Below, piece after piece: positions 10,147-19,700 of a stretch of 64,000 bases of DNA. The stretch covers positions 1 to 64,000 of the forward strand of contig CASEOS010000006.1 of NCBI GenBank assembly GCA_949289635.1. The letters run 5' to 3'. This DNA comes from an uncultured Eubacteriales bacterium. GTDB taxonomy: Bacteria; Bacillota; Clostridia; TANB77; CAG-508. Both the position numbers and the translations under genes were made by a program. The notes beneath the pieces were generated by a model, which made no database searches, was not told where the DNA came from, and worked only from the letters and a program-made list of their open reading frames with translations. How positions within the stretch are numbered: the stretch's first letter is position 1; each line of letters opens with the position of its first letter.

Positions 10147-10324
10147 CCTTGTGAATATATAATGTCATATTTGATGTTTCCTCCTTTATTGAATACTCAA
10201 TAGAGTATTCTAGGTACTCTGAAAAGTTTCCTTTCCCGTATAGTGCTATATATTCTATCTAAATTTAAGTACCTTAAGTTTAGTAAGAGTACAAGCACTA
10301 GTTCTTTTTCAATTTGTTTTTCTT

Positions 10325-10450
10325 AAAATAAAACAAATTAGGTATATTGTGCATTTTTGATAAATAATACAAGCTGAAGGCGTACGTTTTGTACGTCGAA
10401 GTTTGGATTATTTAGCGAAAATGTGCAAGATGCCTGATTTCATTTATTTT
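10325..10450 (+). repeat. Long-hairpin element, copy 3 (rpsL-rpsG gap)
   Basis: Outer stem AAAATAAA/TTTATTTT, 2x2 loop, AAAT.AGG.AT stem, TGTGCATTTT with AAAATGTGCA, TAAATAAT/ATTATTTA, and the CTGAAGGCGTAC/GTACGTCGAAG tip. It ends two bases before the rpsL stop codon. Outer and middle stems again differ in sequence from the other copies while pairing is kept. Confidence 0.8.
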
Positions 10451-10452
10451 AA

Positions 10453-10866
10453 TTATTTTTTAGGTTTCTTAGCTCCATACTTAGAACGCGCTTGCATTCT
10501 GTCTTTAACACCTGCTGTATCTAATGTTCCTCTAATGATATGGTATCTAACACCTGGAAGGTCTTTTACCCTACCACCTCTGATTAATACAACACTGTGT
10601 TCTTGTAGGTTATGTCCAATGCCTGGAATGTAAGATGTTACTTCATAACCATTTGAAAGTCTAACTCTGGCAACTTTTCTTAAAGCTGAGTTTGGCTTTT
10701 TAGGTGTAACTGTTTTTACAACTGTACAAACTCCTCTTTTTTGTGGAGCTCTGTTGTTTGTTAATCTCTTATTTTTTGAGTTCCATCCATGTTGTAAAGC
10801 TGGAGATTTTGATTTTGTTACTCCTGTTTGTCTTCCTTTTCTTACTAATTGATTAATTGTTGGCAC
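10453..10866 (-). CDS. rpsL: 30S ribosomal protein S12
   Basis: S12 lies at the decoding centre and controls accuracy. The 137-residue product starts [13 protein letters not shown]. It has wild-type lysines in TPKKPNSA and GGRVKDLPG, the two sites where streptomycin resistance arises, so no classical resistance change is seen. It starts with GTG at 10866 behind AGGAGGTG. It is the first gene of the operon, driven by the promoter at 11021-11049. Confidence 0.97.
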   Translation of the reverse strand: MPTINQLVRKGRQTGVTKSKSPALQHGWNSKNKRLTNNRAPQKRGVCTVVKTVTPKKPNSALRKVARVRLSNGYEVTSYIPGIGHNLQEHSVVLIRGGRVKDLPGVRYHIIRGTLDTAGVKDRMQARSKYGAKKPKK

Positions 10867-10969
10867 TTAAATTTCACCTCCTGATCTTAATATTTTTTAT
10901 TTATTTTATATGAAGTATTACTATAAAATTTTTGTCATATTTTTGAAATATTTGTCTCATATAAAATAA

Positions 10970-11020
10970 ATATACCGTTACGGAATTGCATATTACATGC
11001 AATCTATCATAACGGTATAT
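10970..11020 (-). promoter_or_regulatory. Palindrome at the rpsL transcription start
   Basis: An 11-bp inverted repeat (10970-10980 with 11010-11020, ATACCGTTA/TAACGGTAT) with an inner ATTGCAT/ATGCAAT hairpin begins directly behind the -10 box of the rpsL promoter. It could be a DNA operator over the start site or a 5'-terminal RNA stem followed by a U-rich stretch (attenuator or stability hairpin). Confidence 0.65.
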
Positions 11021-11049
11021 ATTTTATCATCTTTACCTTAATAAGTCAA
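11021..11049 (-). promoter_or_regulatory. Sigma-A promoter of the str operon
   Basis: Read on the minus strand: TTGACT, 17-nt spacer, TAAAAT. The leader to rpsL is about 150 nt. Confidence 0.75.
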
Positions 11050-11217
11050 TGAATTTTTTAATTTTTTTGAAATAATTTCCATAATCCTTATTCTCTTTTT
11101 TTCATATCTGTATATCTATAAATTTTCATTTCTGTTTATCTTATCTAAAACCTTTTGTTCGTAATGTACATATACTAAAAAATTCTAATTTTTTCTATCA
11201 TTCCAGGCTTAACAAAT

Positions 11218-11246
11218 TTGCTTTTTTATGTAAAATATGATATAAT
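11218..11246 (+). promoter_or_regulatory. Sigma-A promoter of the GC-rich membrane-protein gene
   Basis: TTGCTT, 17-nt spacer, TATAAT, on the plus strand, about 65 bases before the start codon. Confidence 0.6.
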
Positions 11247-11310
11247 AAATATGTAGCTCGTCAAGGAAATCCTTGGCAAAATCACGATTCAACATAAGGA
11301 GGAATACGCT

Positions 11311-11703
11311 ATGAAAAAGAATGATATCGTGAAAGTTGTAACTGTAGGTGCGGTAGCATTATTGCTTCCGTTGATTCTGGCCATTCCGACCATCACTCTC
11401 AACTTTGAGACTCTGATCTCATTGGGAGTTGGACTTGCCGTTTTTTATACCATCACGTGTCTCACGGCACGTACCGGGTATAAAAAATACATTGGTTTAG
11501 TGCCGGTCGCACTGGCCTTGCTGATTGGAATTTCTTATATCCCCATCAGTTTAGCAGGCTGGCAACTGTTCGGATACTACATCCTTGTCGTTGTCGCCCT
11601 GATTCTGTCCGTGGGTTCACACCTGGTAGGATGGATAAAAGCTGGTGGCAAATTTAAGAAAAAAACCAGTCGCCGCCGTGTCGGAGATGAGGACGATGAA
11701 TAA
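11311..11703 (+). CDS. Small multi-pass membrane protein of unknown function, base composition unlike its neighbours
   Basis: I do not recognise this 130-residue protein. It shows about four hydrophobic segments (near residues 8-28, 31-51, 60-80 and 84-107) and a charged cytoplasmic-type tail rich in K/R, then acidic residues (KKKTSRRRVGDEDDE). AAGGAGG lies 7 nt ahead of the ATG. The gene is isolated on the plus strand with its own promoter and a GC-rich terminator. Its third positions are often G/C (for example CTG, GCC, GTC), and hand counts give 26 and 30 G+C per 60 bases at 11521-11580 and 11581-11640, far above surrounding genes. This suggests recent acquisition from a less AT-rich donor. 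Confidence 0.7.
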   Translation: MKKNDIVKVVTVGAVALLLPLILAIPTITLNFETLISLGVGLAVFYTITCLTARTGYKKYIGLVPVALALLIGISYIPISLAGWQLFGYYILVVVALILSVGSHLVGWIKAGGKFKKKTSRRRVGDEDDE

Positions 11704-11726
11704 TCGCCTCACTCTCCGCACCAGAG

Positions 11727-11766
11727 AACCCCCACTTGACAAGATTCGTTCTGTCAAGCGGGGGTT
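11727..11766. terminator. GC-rich terminator
   Basis: A 15-bp stem (11727-11741 with 11752-11766) with one A.C mismatch on + (G.U on -) lies 24 bases after the small membrane-protein gene and before the convergent coiled-coil gene. A T-run follows on the plus strand. Confidence 0.75.
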
Positions 11767-11803
11767 TCTCGTTATTGTATTATCTTCTCTATATTTATTT
11801 TTC

Positions 11804-13420
11804 TTATAATTCTGGTCCTTCTTCTTCATCTGGTTCATTCTTCCAGAATTCTGTATCTTCTTCATATTCGTCTTCTTCATCAAAATACCAGTCTTCTTCA
11901 GGAACTTCTTTTTCTTTTCCACGTGCTTTTTCTTTTTCTGTTTCTGGAGTCTTATTCTTTGATTCCGGTGTTTTCACTTTTTCTACTACTGGTTTTTTCT
12001 TCTTTGTTTTAGGTTCATCTAATAGTTCTTTTGGAAGATCTTCTGTTTTTACACTTTTATTTTTTCCTAATGTTTGTCTTAACTTAGCATATGCCTCATG
12101 AATTCCATTAGTCTTTGTTACATCAATAACTTCCCTTAGTACAAGACGTAATGCTCTGGCCTTTGCTGCTGCATCTCTTGCCACCTTACCTCTAAAAAAT
12201 CCTTGTTCCTGTGCATCTTGTTCTAAGTCTTCTAATTCTTCTATGTATTCATCTTCTGTTTGTAACGGTAATACTTCTCTTCCATCACAAATATCTTCAA
12301 TTAGTTCTTTTCTTTTTTCAAATGCTTCTTTAAATTTTTCTATAATATCTTTGTCTTCTTCTGTTTGTTTCTCTTTATTTGTTTTATTCATATATGCTCT
12401 TCTAATGTCATTCGTTTCTCCAACAGCTAGTAATTGATAAGCATTTACTGGTTTAGTTAATTCTACATCTACTTCTAATGGTATTTCCTTAAAAAGATCA
12501 TTCAATTCCTCTTGTGTAAAATCACCTCTGTCTACATATTCATCATAAATGACCTTTATGTCTTCACCTTTTTTTATTAGCTTATTTGGTGACATTCCAT
12601 ATTGAACTTCACCCATCATTTGTTTTATTTTGTCTTTAAGAATCACTTTACTAGCTTCTTTTGAATGATCCTTTGTATATTTTTCTTTTAAGAATTTAGA
12701 CATATCTTCTAGTTTTTTCTTCTCTTCTGTTAATTTTTGTCTTTCTTGTTCCAATGCATCACTTTGTAATTCATGTCCGTCAACAGTAGTTTCCACCGCT
12801 AAAGCATTTATTTGTCTATCTAAATCTGTAATAGCTGCTTCAACATTTTGGTTTAACTTTTTTCCTTCTGTTCCTTTATAATTTTTTGTTTTTTGATGTA
12901 AATTTCCTACTCTTACTTTAGATGCTCTTAATTGTTCTCTTTTTTGAACTTTTCCAAGCATATCATCATTTTTTTGTATTTTATCTTCAATTTCTTCCTT
13001 TTTTTCTTCTATAACTTCTTCTAATTGTTTTAATATTTCTTCTACAATATCTTCTATTGTAGTTTCTTTGCTTGGTTCTTTTAAGAAACCGGCTGCTTCT
13101 AATGAAGCTTTTTCTGCTACTTCATCAATAATTTTTAAATCAGCTTGTTCTTCCAATGCATCCTTTAAATCTTGGTCTTCAATGTCTTCTAAAATCCCGT
13201 CATTCATTAATTGTTCAAGTTCATCAAATCCTTCTTTTTCTTCTTCTAATGCTTCATCAACTGTTTTTTGTACAACTGTTTCTCCAATTTTGTCTTTATT
13301 TCCTAATATAGCTTCATCAATAATAGTTTGTGCTTTCTCTTGAAAATGTTCATCATTTATGTCTAATGCTCTAAATTTCTCTTTTAATTCCTTTTTCATA
13401 TCTTCTGTTAAAATATCCAT
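11804..13420 (-). CDS. Coiled-coil protein of unknown function (paralogue A)
   Basis: This 538-residue, highly charged protein lacks a signal peptide or membrane segment. Long E/K-rich heptad stretches (about residues 50-250) predict coiled coil, and the tail is very acidic. It shares with the next gene an N-terminal segment (R.LD....F.EKA..I), an EEY.EEL....E motif and the C-terminal motif LREVIDVTKTN followed by YxxxxxxLGK, so the two are tandem paralogues. The ATG at 13420 follows GGAGA; a longer frame upstream has no such site. It is likely cytosolic and structural or scaffold-like, but nothing in the sequence gives a function. Confidence 0.75.
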   Translation of the reverse strand: MDILTEDMKKELKEKFRALDINDEHFQEKAQTIIDEAILGNKDKIGETVVQKTVDEALEEEKEGFDELEQLMNDGILEDIEDQDLKDALEEQADLKIIDEVAEKASLEAAGFLKEPSKETTIEDIVEEILKQLEEVIEEKKEEIEDKIQKNDDMLGKVQKREQLRASKVRVGNLHQKTKNYKGTEGKKLNQNVEAAITDLDRQINALAVETTVDGHELQSDALEQERQKLTEEKKKLEDMSKFLKEKYTKDHSKEASKVILKDKIKQMMGEVQYGMSPNKLIKKGEDIKVIYDEYVDRGDFTQEELNDLFKEIPLEVDVELTKPVNAYQLLAVGETNDIRRAYMNKTNKEKQTEEDKDIIEKFKEAFEKRKELIEDICDGREVLPLQTEDEYIEELEDLEQDAQEQGFFRGKVARDAAAKARALRLVLREVIDVTKTNGIHEAYAKLRQTLGKNKSVKTEDLPKELLDEPKTKKKKPVVEKVKTPESKNKTPETEKEKARGKEKEVPEEDWYFDEEDEYEEDTEFWKNEPDEEEGPEL

Positions 13421-13504
13421 ATAACATCTCTCCTTATTATAAACTACCCTTTTATTATACCATATATTTTCCATTTTTTCAACATTTATGTAAATTATAT
13501 TTTA

Positions 13505-15223
13505 TCAATCAATAAATGGTCCATCTTCACCTATATTATTGCCTTTTCTTTGCATTTTTCCACTTTCACTATTTTCCATCCCACTTTTATTACTAGGTAA
13601 TGGTGTTTCTACTCTCTGCACTACCATTTCTTTCAGTCTTGGTGGAATTTTACTATCTTCTATATCTGGTATTTTCCCCAGTTTTCTGATAATTCTATTA
13701 TATACTCTTTGTATATTGTTTGTTTTTGTTACATCTATTACCTCTCTTAATTCTAAATACATTTGCATCATTTTTTCTGTTATATCTTCTTTGTCCTCTT
13801 CTTTACCGCTACTTCTTTTTCCAAATATATAATGTTTTTTTGTTTCCATATTTCTTTCTGTTTTTATCATTTCTAATTCTATACTTTTCAATTCTTCAAA
13901 ATATTCTTCTTCTGTTTTTAGTGGTGGAATACTTATATCCTGTTCTGGAAATCTATCTTTTAAATATTGTAAAGCACCATTTCTTTCATTTTTTATCAAT
14001 TCTATAAATTGTAAATCCTCTTCTGTTAAATTTTCCTTTCCTGTAACCTGCATATATGTTTTTCTTCCATTAAGGAAAAATAACCCTAAAATTTGCACGC
14101 CTTTACCCTGTGGGATTTTAGCTAAAAAATTAGTTATTTCTGTTTGATTTTTTTGGTCTTCTTGTATTTTCTTTAAATAAACTTTAGCTAGTTCTTCACT
14201 GATTGCAATTAATTCTTCTGGTGTATTTGCTTGTCTAGTTCTTTCTACCATTTCTTGCATTTGTTGAAATAATTCATTTGTTTCTGGATTTTCTTTTGAA
14301 ATTTCTTGACTTTCTGATTGTTCTGTTTTTTCTATTCTTTTAAACGCTTCTTCAGATATCTTCTCTAAATCTGTTTCTTGGTAATTCTCATCTTCACTAC
14401 TTGGTACTTCTAATTCTTTTGTTGAATCACCTTTTTCTTCTGTTACAGTACATTCACCTGTATAACGTGCTATTTCTGCATTGGCTACAATTTCTTCTAA
14501 TCTAAAAATCTCCATACCAAGATCGTAATCTTTTTGCGTCCATGCCAACTGTTGCACTAAAAGTTCTTTTCTTTTCTTGCATAATTCTACACTATGTTCA
14601 AAAATACTTATTATCCTTTCAGAAGATTCCAAAAATTCTTTTTGAGAGTTATCTATGATTCGTCCTTCTATTGTTTTCTTATATGTTGCTAGTTTCTCTT
14701 CTTCTTCATTCAATTCCTCTTCTGCTTCATTCAATTTCTCTTCTGCTTCATCAACATCTTTCTTAGCTTGTTCTAATTCATTTTTTAGTTGTTCTTTTTT
14801 TTTGCTTCGTTCTATTCTTTTGTATTTTAAATATTCAACATATACCTCTTTGTCTAATTTTTTTATTAAACGTACTACTGGCGCAAATACATTATCCTTT
14901 TCCAGATTTTCTCTTATGATTTGTATCTTTTCTTTAGCTAATTCTTTATTTTCACTAGATTCCATGACAGCTGTTTCAAATTCTTTTACTACTTCTTCTA
15001 CAATCTGGTCAAATACTTCTACTCTCTTTACTTCTTGTTGTTTATCTCTTAATGATAATTCACCACTCTTATTTTTCCATTCTTGGATGACATCTTTATA
15101 TTGCATTTCTATAAGTTTAAGAAGTATATTTTCCGCTTTCTCTTTAAATTCTGTGTTTTGTACATCCAATCTTGAAAAGCTTCTTCTGATTCCTTCTCTC
15201 ACTGCTGGATTTATATTATTCAT
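13505..15223 (-). CDS. Coiled-coil protein of unknown function (paralogue B)
   Basis: This 572-residue, charged protein has a strong coiled-coil stretch around residues 135-180 (repeated KKE/EAE) and a second helical region after 300. It has no signal peptide or membrane segment. The C-terminal LREVIDVTKTNNIQRVY segment matches paralogue A. GGAGA precedes the ATG. It is separated from paralogue A by 84 bases, so the pair is probably co-transcribed. Function unknown. Confidence 0.75.
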   Translation of the reverse strand: MNNINPAVREGIRRSFSRLDVQNTEFKEKAENILLKLIEMQYKDVIQEWKNKSGELSLRDKQQEVKRVEVFDQIVEEVVKEFETAVMESSENKELAKEKIQIIRENLEKDNVFAPVVRLIKKLDKEVYVEYLKYKRIERSKKKEQLKNELEQAKKDVDEAEEKLNEAEEELNEEEEKLATYKKTIEGRIIDNSQKEFLESSERIISIFEHSVELCKKRKELLVQQLAWTQKDYDLGMEIFRLEEIVANAEIARYTGECTVTEEKGDSTKELEVPSSEDENYQETDLEKISEEAFKRIEKTEQSESQEISKENPETNELFQQMQEMVERTRQANTPEELIAISEELAKVYLKKIQEDQKNQTEITNFLAKIPQGKGVQILGLFFLNGRKTYMQVTGKENLTEEDLQFIELIKNERNGALQYLKDRFPEQDISIPPLKTEEEYFEELKSIELEMIKTERNMETKKHYIFGKRSSGKEEDKEDITEKMMQMYLELREVIDVTKTNNIQRVYNRIIRKLGKIPDIEDSKIPPRLKEMVVQRVETPLPSNKSGMENSESGKMQRKGNNIGEDGPFID

Positions 15224-15290
15224 ATAAATTCTCCTTAATTTTTATTTTATACTTTCATTATACAAATAAATTTAACACTTCTCAATCTTT

Positions 15291-16673
15291 TTATAAAAAA
15301 TTTTCTATGTTTTCCAGACTTCTTTCTGCTAATTTCATATACCTTTCCTTTTTATCTCTTATTTTCTTTCCTTCCAATTCTGGTAAAATACCAAAGTTAG
15401 CATTCATTGGTTGAAACTTTGTATTTGGGGTTGAAATATATTTAGATAATGCACCAATCACGGTATATTCCGAAAAAGTAATTTTACTTTTGCTACATTC
15501 TTTTTTAGAATTTTTAAATTGTTGTATAGCATTTAAACTAGCAACCATTCCAGAAGAAATGGATTCCACATACCCTTCCACGCCTGTGATTTGTCCAGCA
15601 AAATAGATATTAGAATTACTTTTTAAATGATATGTCTCATCCAATAATTCTGTGGAATTAATGTAGGTATTTCTATGCATCACACCATATTTGATAAATT
15701 CAGCATTTTCTAATCCAGGTATCATAGAAAATACCTTTTTTTGTTCTCCATATTTTAAATTGGTTTGGAAGCCAACCATATTATACATCGTTTCTTGCTT
15801 ATCATCTTGTCTTAATTGTACAACTGCATATGGTCTTCTTCCAGTTCTTGGATCATCAAATCCTACTGGTTTTAATGGACCAAATCGTAACGTATCTAAT
15901 CCTCTTTTTGCCATAATCTCTATTGGCATACATCCTTCAAAAATTTCTCTTTTTTCAAAATCATGCAAAGTCACAACTTCTGCATTTACTAATGCTTTTA
16001 CAAAATCTTCATATTCTTCTTGGTTCATAGGAAGATTAATATAGCTTTGTTCTTCTTTTTCCTCTTCTAATCGCTTTTTCCATTCTTCTATACTTTCTTC
16101 CTTCTTCTTTTCTTGCGCATATCGATCTCCATAAAAAGCAATATTAAAGTTAATGCTATCTTTATTGATAATTGGAGCTGCTGCATCATAAAAATATAGC
16201 TTATCTTGGCTTGTTATTTTTTGAATATCTTTTGCTAATCCTTCTGAAGTTAATGGACCTGTCGCGATAATCACAATCCCCTCTTTTGCTATTTCTTCGA
16301 TATTAGTTATTTCTTCATGAATGACTTCTATATTTTCATTTTCTTCGATTACCTTTGTTACTTTTTCTGAAAATACTTCTCTATCTACCGCTAATGCTTG
16401 TCCAGCAGGCACACTTGTTTCATCAGCTATTTTAATTAACAAAGAATCTAATTTTCTTAACTCTTCTTTTAATAGCCCACAAGCATTAGTTAATAAATTC
16501 GATTTAAAGGAATTGCTACATACAATTTCTGCTAAATTTTTGTTGCTATGTGCTGGTGAATATTTTACTGGTTTCATTTCATATAGCTTTACTTTGATTC
16601 CTCTTTTTGCAATCTGATACGCAGCTTCTGTTCCTGCTAGACCTCCACCTATGATTGTTATATAATTTTTCAT
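15291..16673 (-). CDS. trmFO: tRNA (uracil-54-C5)-methyltransferase, folate/FAD-dependent
   Basis: TrmFO makes ribothymidine at position 54 of tRNA with methylene-tetrahydrofolate and FAD. The product is 460 residues. The FAD-binding GGGLAGTEAA lies at residues 9-18; the catalytic cysteines are visible as Cys52 (IVCSNSFKS) and Cys248 (FEGCMPIE). The correct start is ATG at 16673 behind GGAGGA; a longer frame to 16790 runs through a palindromic repeat and would add 39 unrelated residues. It follows the SNF2 gene, separated by that repeat. Confidence 0.95.
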   Translation of the reverse strand: MKNYITIIGGGLAGTEAAYQIAKRGIKVKLYEMKPVKYSPAHSNKNLAEIVCSNSFKSNLLTNACGLLKEELRKLDSLLIKIADETSVPAGQALAVDREVFSEKVTKVIEENENIEVIHEEITNIEEIAKEGIVIIATGPLTSEGLAKDIQKITSQDKLYFYDAAAPIINKDSINFNIAFYGDRYAQEKKKEESIEEWKKRLEEEKEEQSYINLPMNQEEYEDFVKALVNAEVVTLHDFEKREIFEGCMPIEIMAKRGLDTLRFGPLKPVGFDDPRTGRRPYAVVQLRQDDKQETMYNMVGFQTNLKYGEQKKVFSMIPGLENAEFIKYGVMHRNTYINSTELLDETYHLKSNSNIYFAGQITGVEGYVESISSGMVASLNAIQQFKNSKKECSKSKITFSEYTVIGALSKYISTPNTKFQPMNANFGILPELEGKKIRDKKERYMKLAERSLENIENFL

Positions 16674-16690
16674 ACTAATCCTCCATCTCT

Positions 16691-16781
16691 GATGATTTTG
16701 GGGACGGAGCAAAAAATCATCATTATTAAATCTCAATCTATTTTTAAAATGATGATTTTTTGCTCCGTCCCCAAAATCATC
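16691..16781. repeat. REPIN-like inverted repeat overlapping the SNF2 stop codon
   Basis: Two perfect 34-bp arms (16691-16724 and 16748-16781) surround a 23-nt spacer. Each arm is itself a small hairpin, GATGATTTT/AAAATCATC, whose loop holds GGGGACGGAGC. The outer end supplies part of the stop codon of the SNF2 gene. The perfect identity of the arms points to recent insertion or gene conversion. Confidence 0.85.
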
Positions 16782-19700
16782 ACTCTTCAAATAGTCTCAT
16801 AATATCTTCTTTAGATAATGTATTAATAAATGACGTTTTTGTGCTAAGCATATTATCAATCAATTCCGCCTTTTTTTGTTGTAATTCATATATTTTTTCC
16901 TCAATTGAATTTTTTGTAATTAATTTATATACTTGTACATTGTTTTTTTGCCCTATTCTGTATGCTCTATCTGTCGCTTGGTTTTCTGTGGATAAATTCC
17001 ACCACGGGTCATAATGTATTACCATATCTGCTCCTGTTAAATTTAGACCTGTTCCGCCAGCTTTTAAAGATATTAAAAATACTTTTATGCTTGGATTTTC
17101 GTTAAATTCATCTACTAAATCTATTCTCTCATCTACTTTTGTTGCTCCTGTTAATTTGAAATATTTTATATTTAATTTTTGTAATTCTTTTTCAATGATG
17201 GGAAACATAGAAGTATATCCAGAAAATAGTAATATTTTATGCCCACCTTTTACAGCATCTTCTACAATTTCCATACACTGATTTAATTTACTACTTCCAT
17301 TTGTATAATCTTTTATAAACAAGCTTGGATGACAACAAATTTGTCTTAATCTTGTTAAAACCGCTAGTATTTTGATGTGACTTTTTTCAATACCATTTAA
17401 GTGAATTTCTTCTGCTACTTCTTCTCTTGCTTGTGCCAAATAGGAAACATATAGATTTTTTTGTTCTTCTTCCATTTCATTATTTAAAACTGTTACCGTT
17501 TTATCTGGCAATTCTGTTAAAACTTCTGCCTTCGTTCTTCTTAAAATAAATGGTTCTATCAACATTTTTAATTTATTCAATGCTTGTGTATTATTTTCTT
17601 TTACAATTGGTGTTTCATACAGGTTTTTAAATTTCTTATATGAGAACAAATATCCAGGCATAATATAATCAAATATTGACCACAATTCTGCCAAAGAATT
17701 TTCAATTGGTGTTCCTGTTAAGGCATATCTGGTATCTGCACTAATTTTCTTAATGGATTTTGCATTTTGTGTATTACTATTTTTTAAGTATTGTGCTTCA
17801 TCTGCAATCATATATCTGAATTTGTAATTTTTATCTTTGTATAATTCTATATCTCTTTTTAGTAAATCATAAGAAGTAATGACCAAATCATAATTTTCAA
17901 TATCTGCAATTTTTCTTTTTCTTTCTGCTAATGTACCATTAATAACAAGTGTACGCAATTCTCCTGTGAATTTTTCTGCTTCATTTTGCCAGTTTAGTGC
18001 TAAAGAACTTGGTGATATAACCATACTGGTTCTTCTCTCTTCTTTTGGTGTATTTTGTACATAATCCACAATAATCGATAACATTTGTACTGTTTTTCCT
18101 AATCCCATATCATCTGCTAATATTCCACCAAATTTATATTTATCTAATGTTTTTAGCCATTTGAATCCGATTTTTTGATAATATCTTAGGGTATTTTCTA
18201 ATATTTCTGGTACTTTAATTTCATCATTTTCATTATCTTTGTTTAATTCACTGACAACATTTTTATAGTTTTCATTTTTGATAACTTGTTTTCCTTTTGC
18301 ACCTTTTAGTAGTTCTTCTAAATATAGACTTCGATACATAGGAAGATTGACCTCTCCCTCCTCTAAGTCTTTATATTCGATATCCATACCAGTAACCAAT
18401 TTATCAATAAAATCTAATTCTTTATTATCTTCTAATTCTAAAAAACTTCCATCTTTCAATCTATAATATTTTTTCTTTAGATTATACTTTTGCATGATTT
18501 TTTCTAATTCTTTTATGTCTAAATCTAGATTGTTTAAGTCAATAGATAATAAATTGTTCTCTATTTTTACGCCGATTGTTCCCATTTTCGGCTGTTTGAT
18601 TTGTTTTTTCTTAAAGTTTTCTGTTACCAAGACTTCAAAATTTTGCATATAATAATGGATGTCTTGTGTTAAGAATTGATAGATTTTATCATTATCTGGT
18701 AATATAAACCTTAAATTTTTGACATCTAACATAAAACCTGTTTTTCGAAAAATATTTAATGCTTTTGTTTCTTTTATCATGTTTCTTGGTATCTCTATTT
18801 TTTGCTTTTCATCTAATGGGTTAAATTCTTGATTGTCATAGCAAAATTTGACATCAGCTATTAAATAGTCATGATTATCAAAATCCAAATATACTTTTGT
18901 TATCAATGTTTTTGGTTTATATTTTTCAATTTCTTCTTCAGAAATATTTTCTAATTTTATCGCCGTTTTTACTTTTGGGATAATCACAGAAAATAACTGT
19001 GACAATTCTTCCTTTCCCAATTTTACTTCTGTCATATAGTTTTGTCTAAAAATTTCTAGTAACTTTAAATTTGCTTTTTCAAATTTTTTATTGCATCGAT
19101 ATAATTTATGCTCATCTAAGATATATTTATATATTTTTCCTTTTATAATGGAAATTTTATAAATCTCAACATTTGGTACAATTTCATAATTGTCTTCATC
19201 TAGCTTTTTTAGCTTAAATTGAATATCTGGTTGTTCTTCTGTAAATTCAATCTCTGTTTGTTTATATTCTCTTTGAAAGCTTATTTTTTTACCTTTTAAT
19301 ATTTCGAATATATCATCCATTCCACTATTGCTTAAAATAATACTGGTTTCACTTAAAGCGTTTCCATAGAATCGATAATTACTATTGGAATTCGAATTGG
19401 CATATTTAATAATTTCTGCATATTTCATTAAAAAGTCTAATAATGGCAAACTTTCTTTTTCAAAGCTTTCTCTTGTATGAACAAATTGTAATTTTTGTCC
19501 ATAGCGATATAGCTCTTTGTTTAACATTCTTGTATAAAATTCTGATAAATTTTTGATTTTATACATTCTCTTATTTCCAACTTTAAATTCGACCTTCATA
19601 TCTCCTGTAAATTTATCATAAAATATTTCAGGTTCTAATTTTATGCTTCCTTGTTCTTTTAACTCTGTTTCTTCTTCATCAATTCCTTCAATTTCCTCAT

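Noticed and set aside
10118..10166. Tiny minus-strand frame (14 codons) behind an AAAGGAGGA in the rpsG leader
   Set aside because: Too short, no conservation evidence, and it runs through repeat sequence; more likely a relic leader.
11804..15223. Assignment of the coiled-coil pair to SMC or flagellar/gas-vesicle proteins
   Set aside because: No ATPase head, hinge or other family motif is visible; similarity would rest only on E/K-rich heptads.
15291..16790. 39-residue N-terminal extension of TrmFO
   Set aside because: It is the translation of the REPIN at 16691-16781; the ATG at 16673 has a good ribosome-binding site and gives the family-typical N-terminus.
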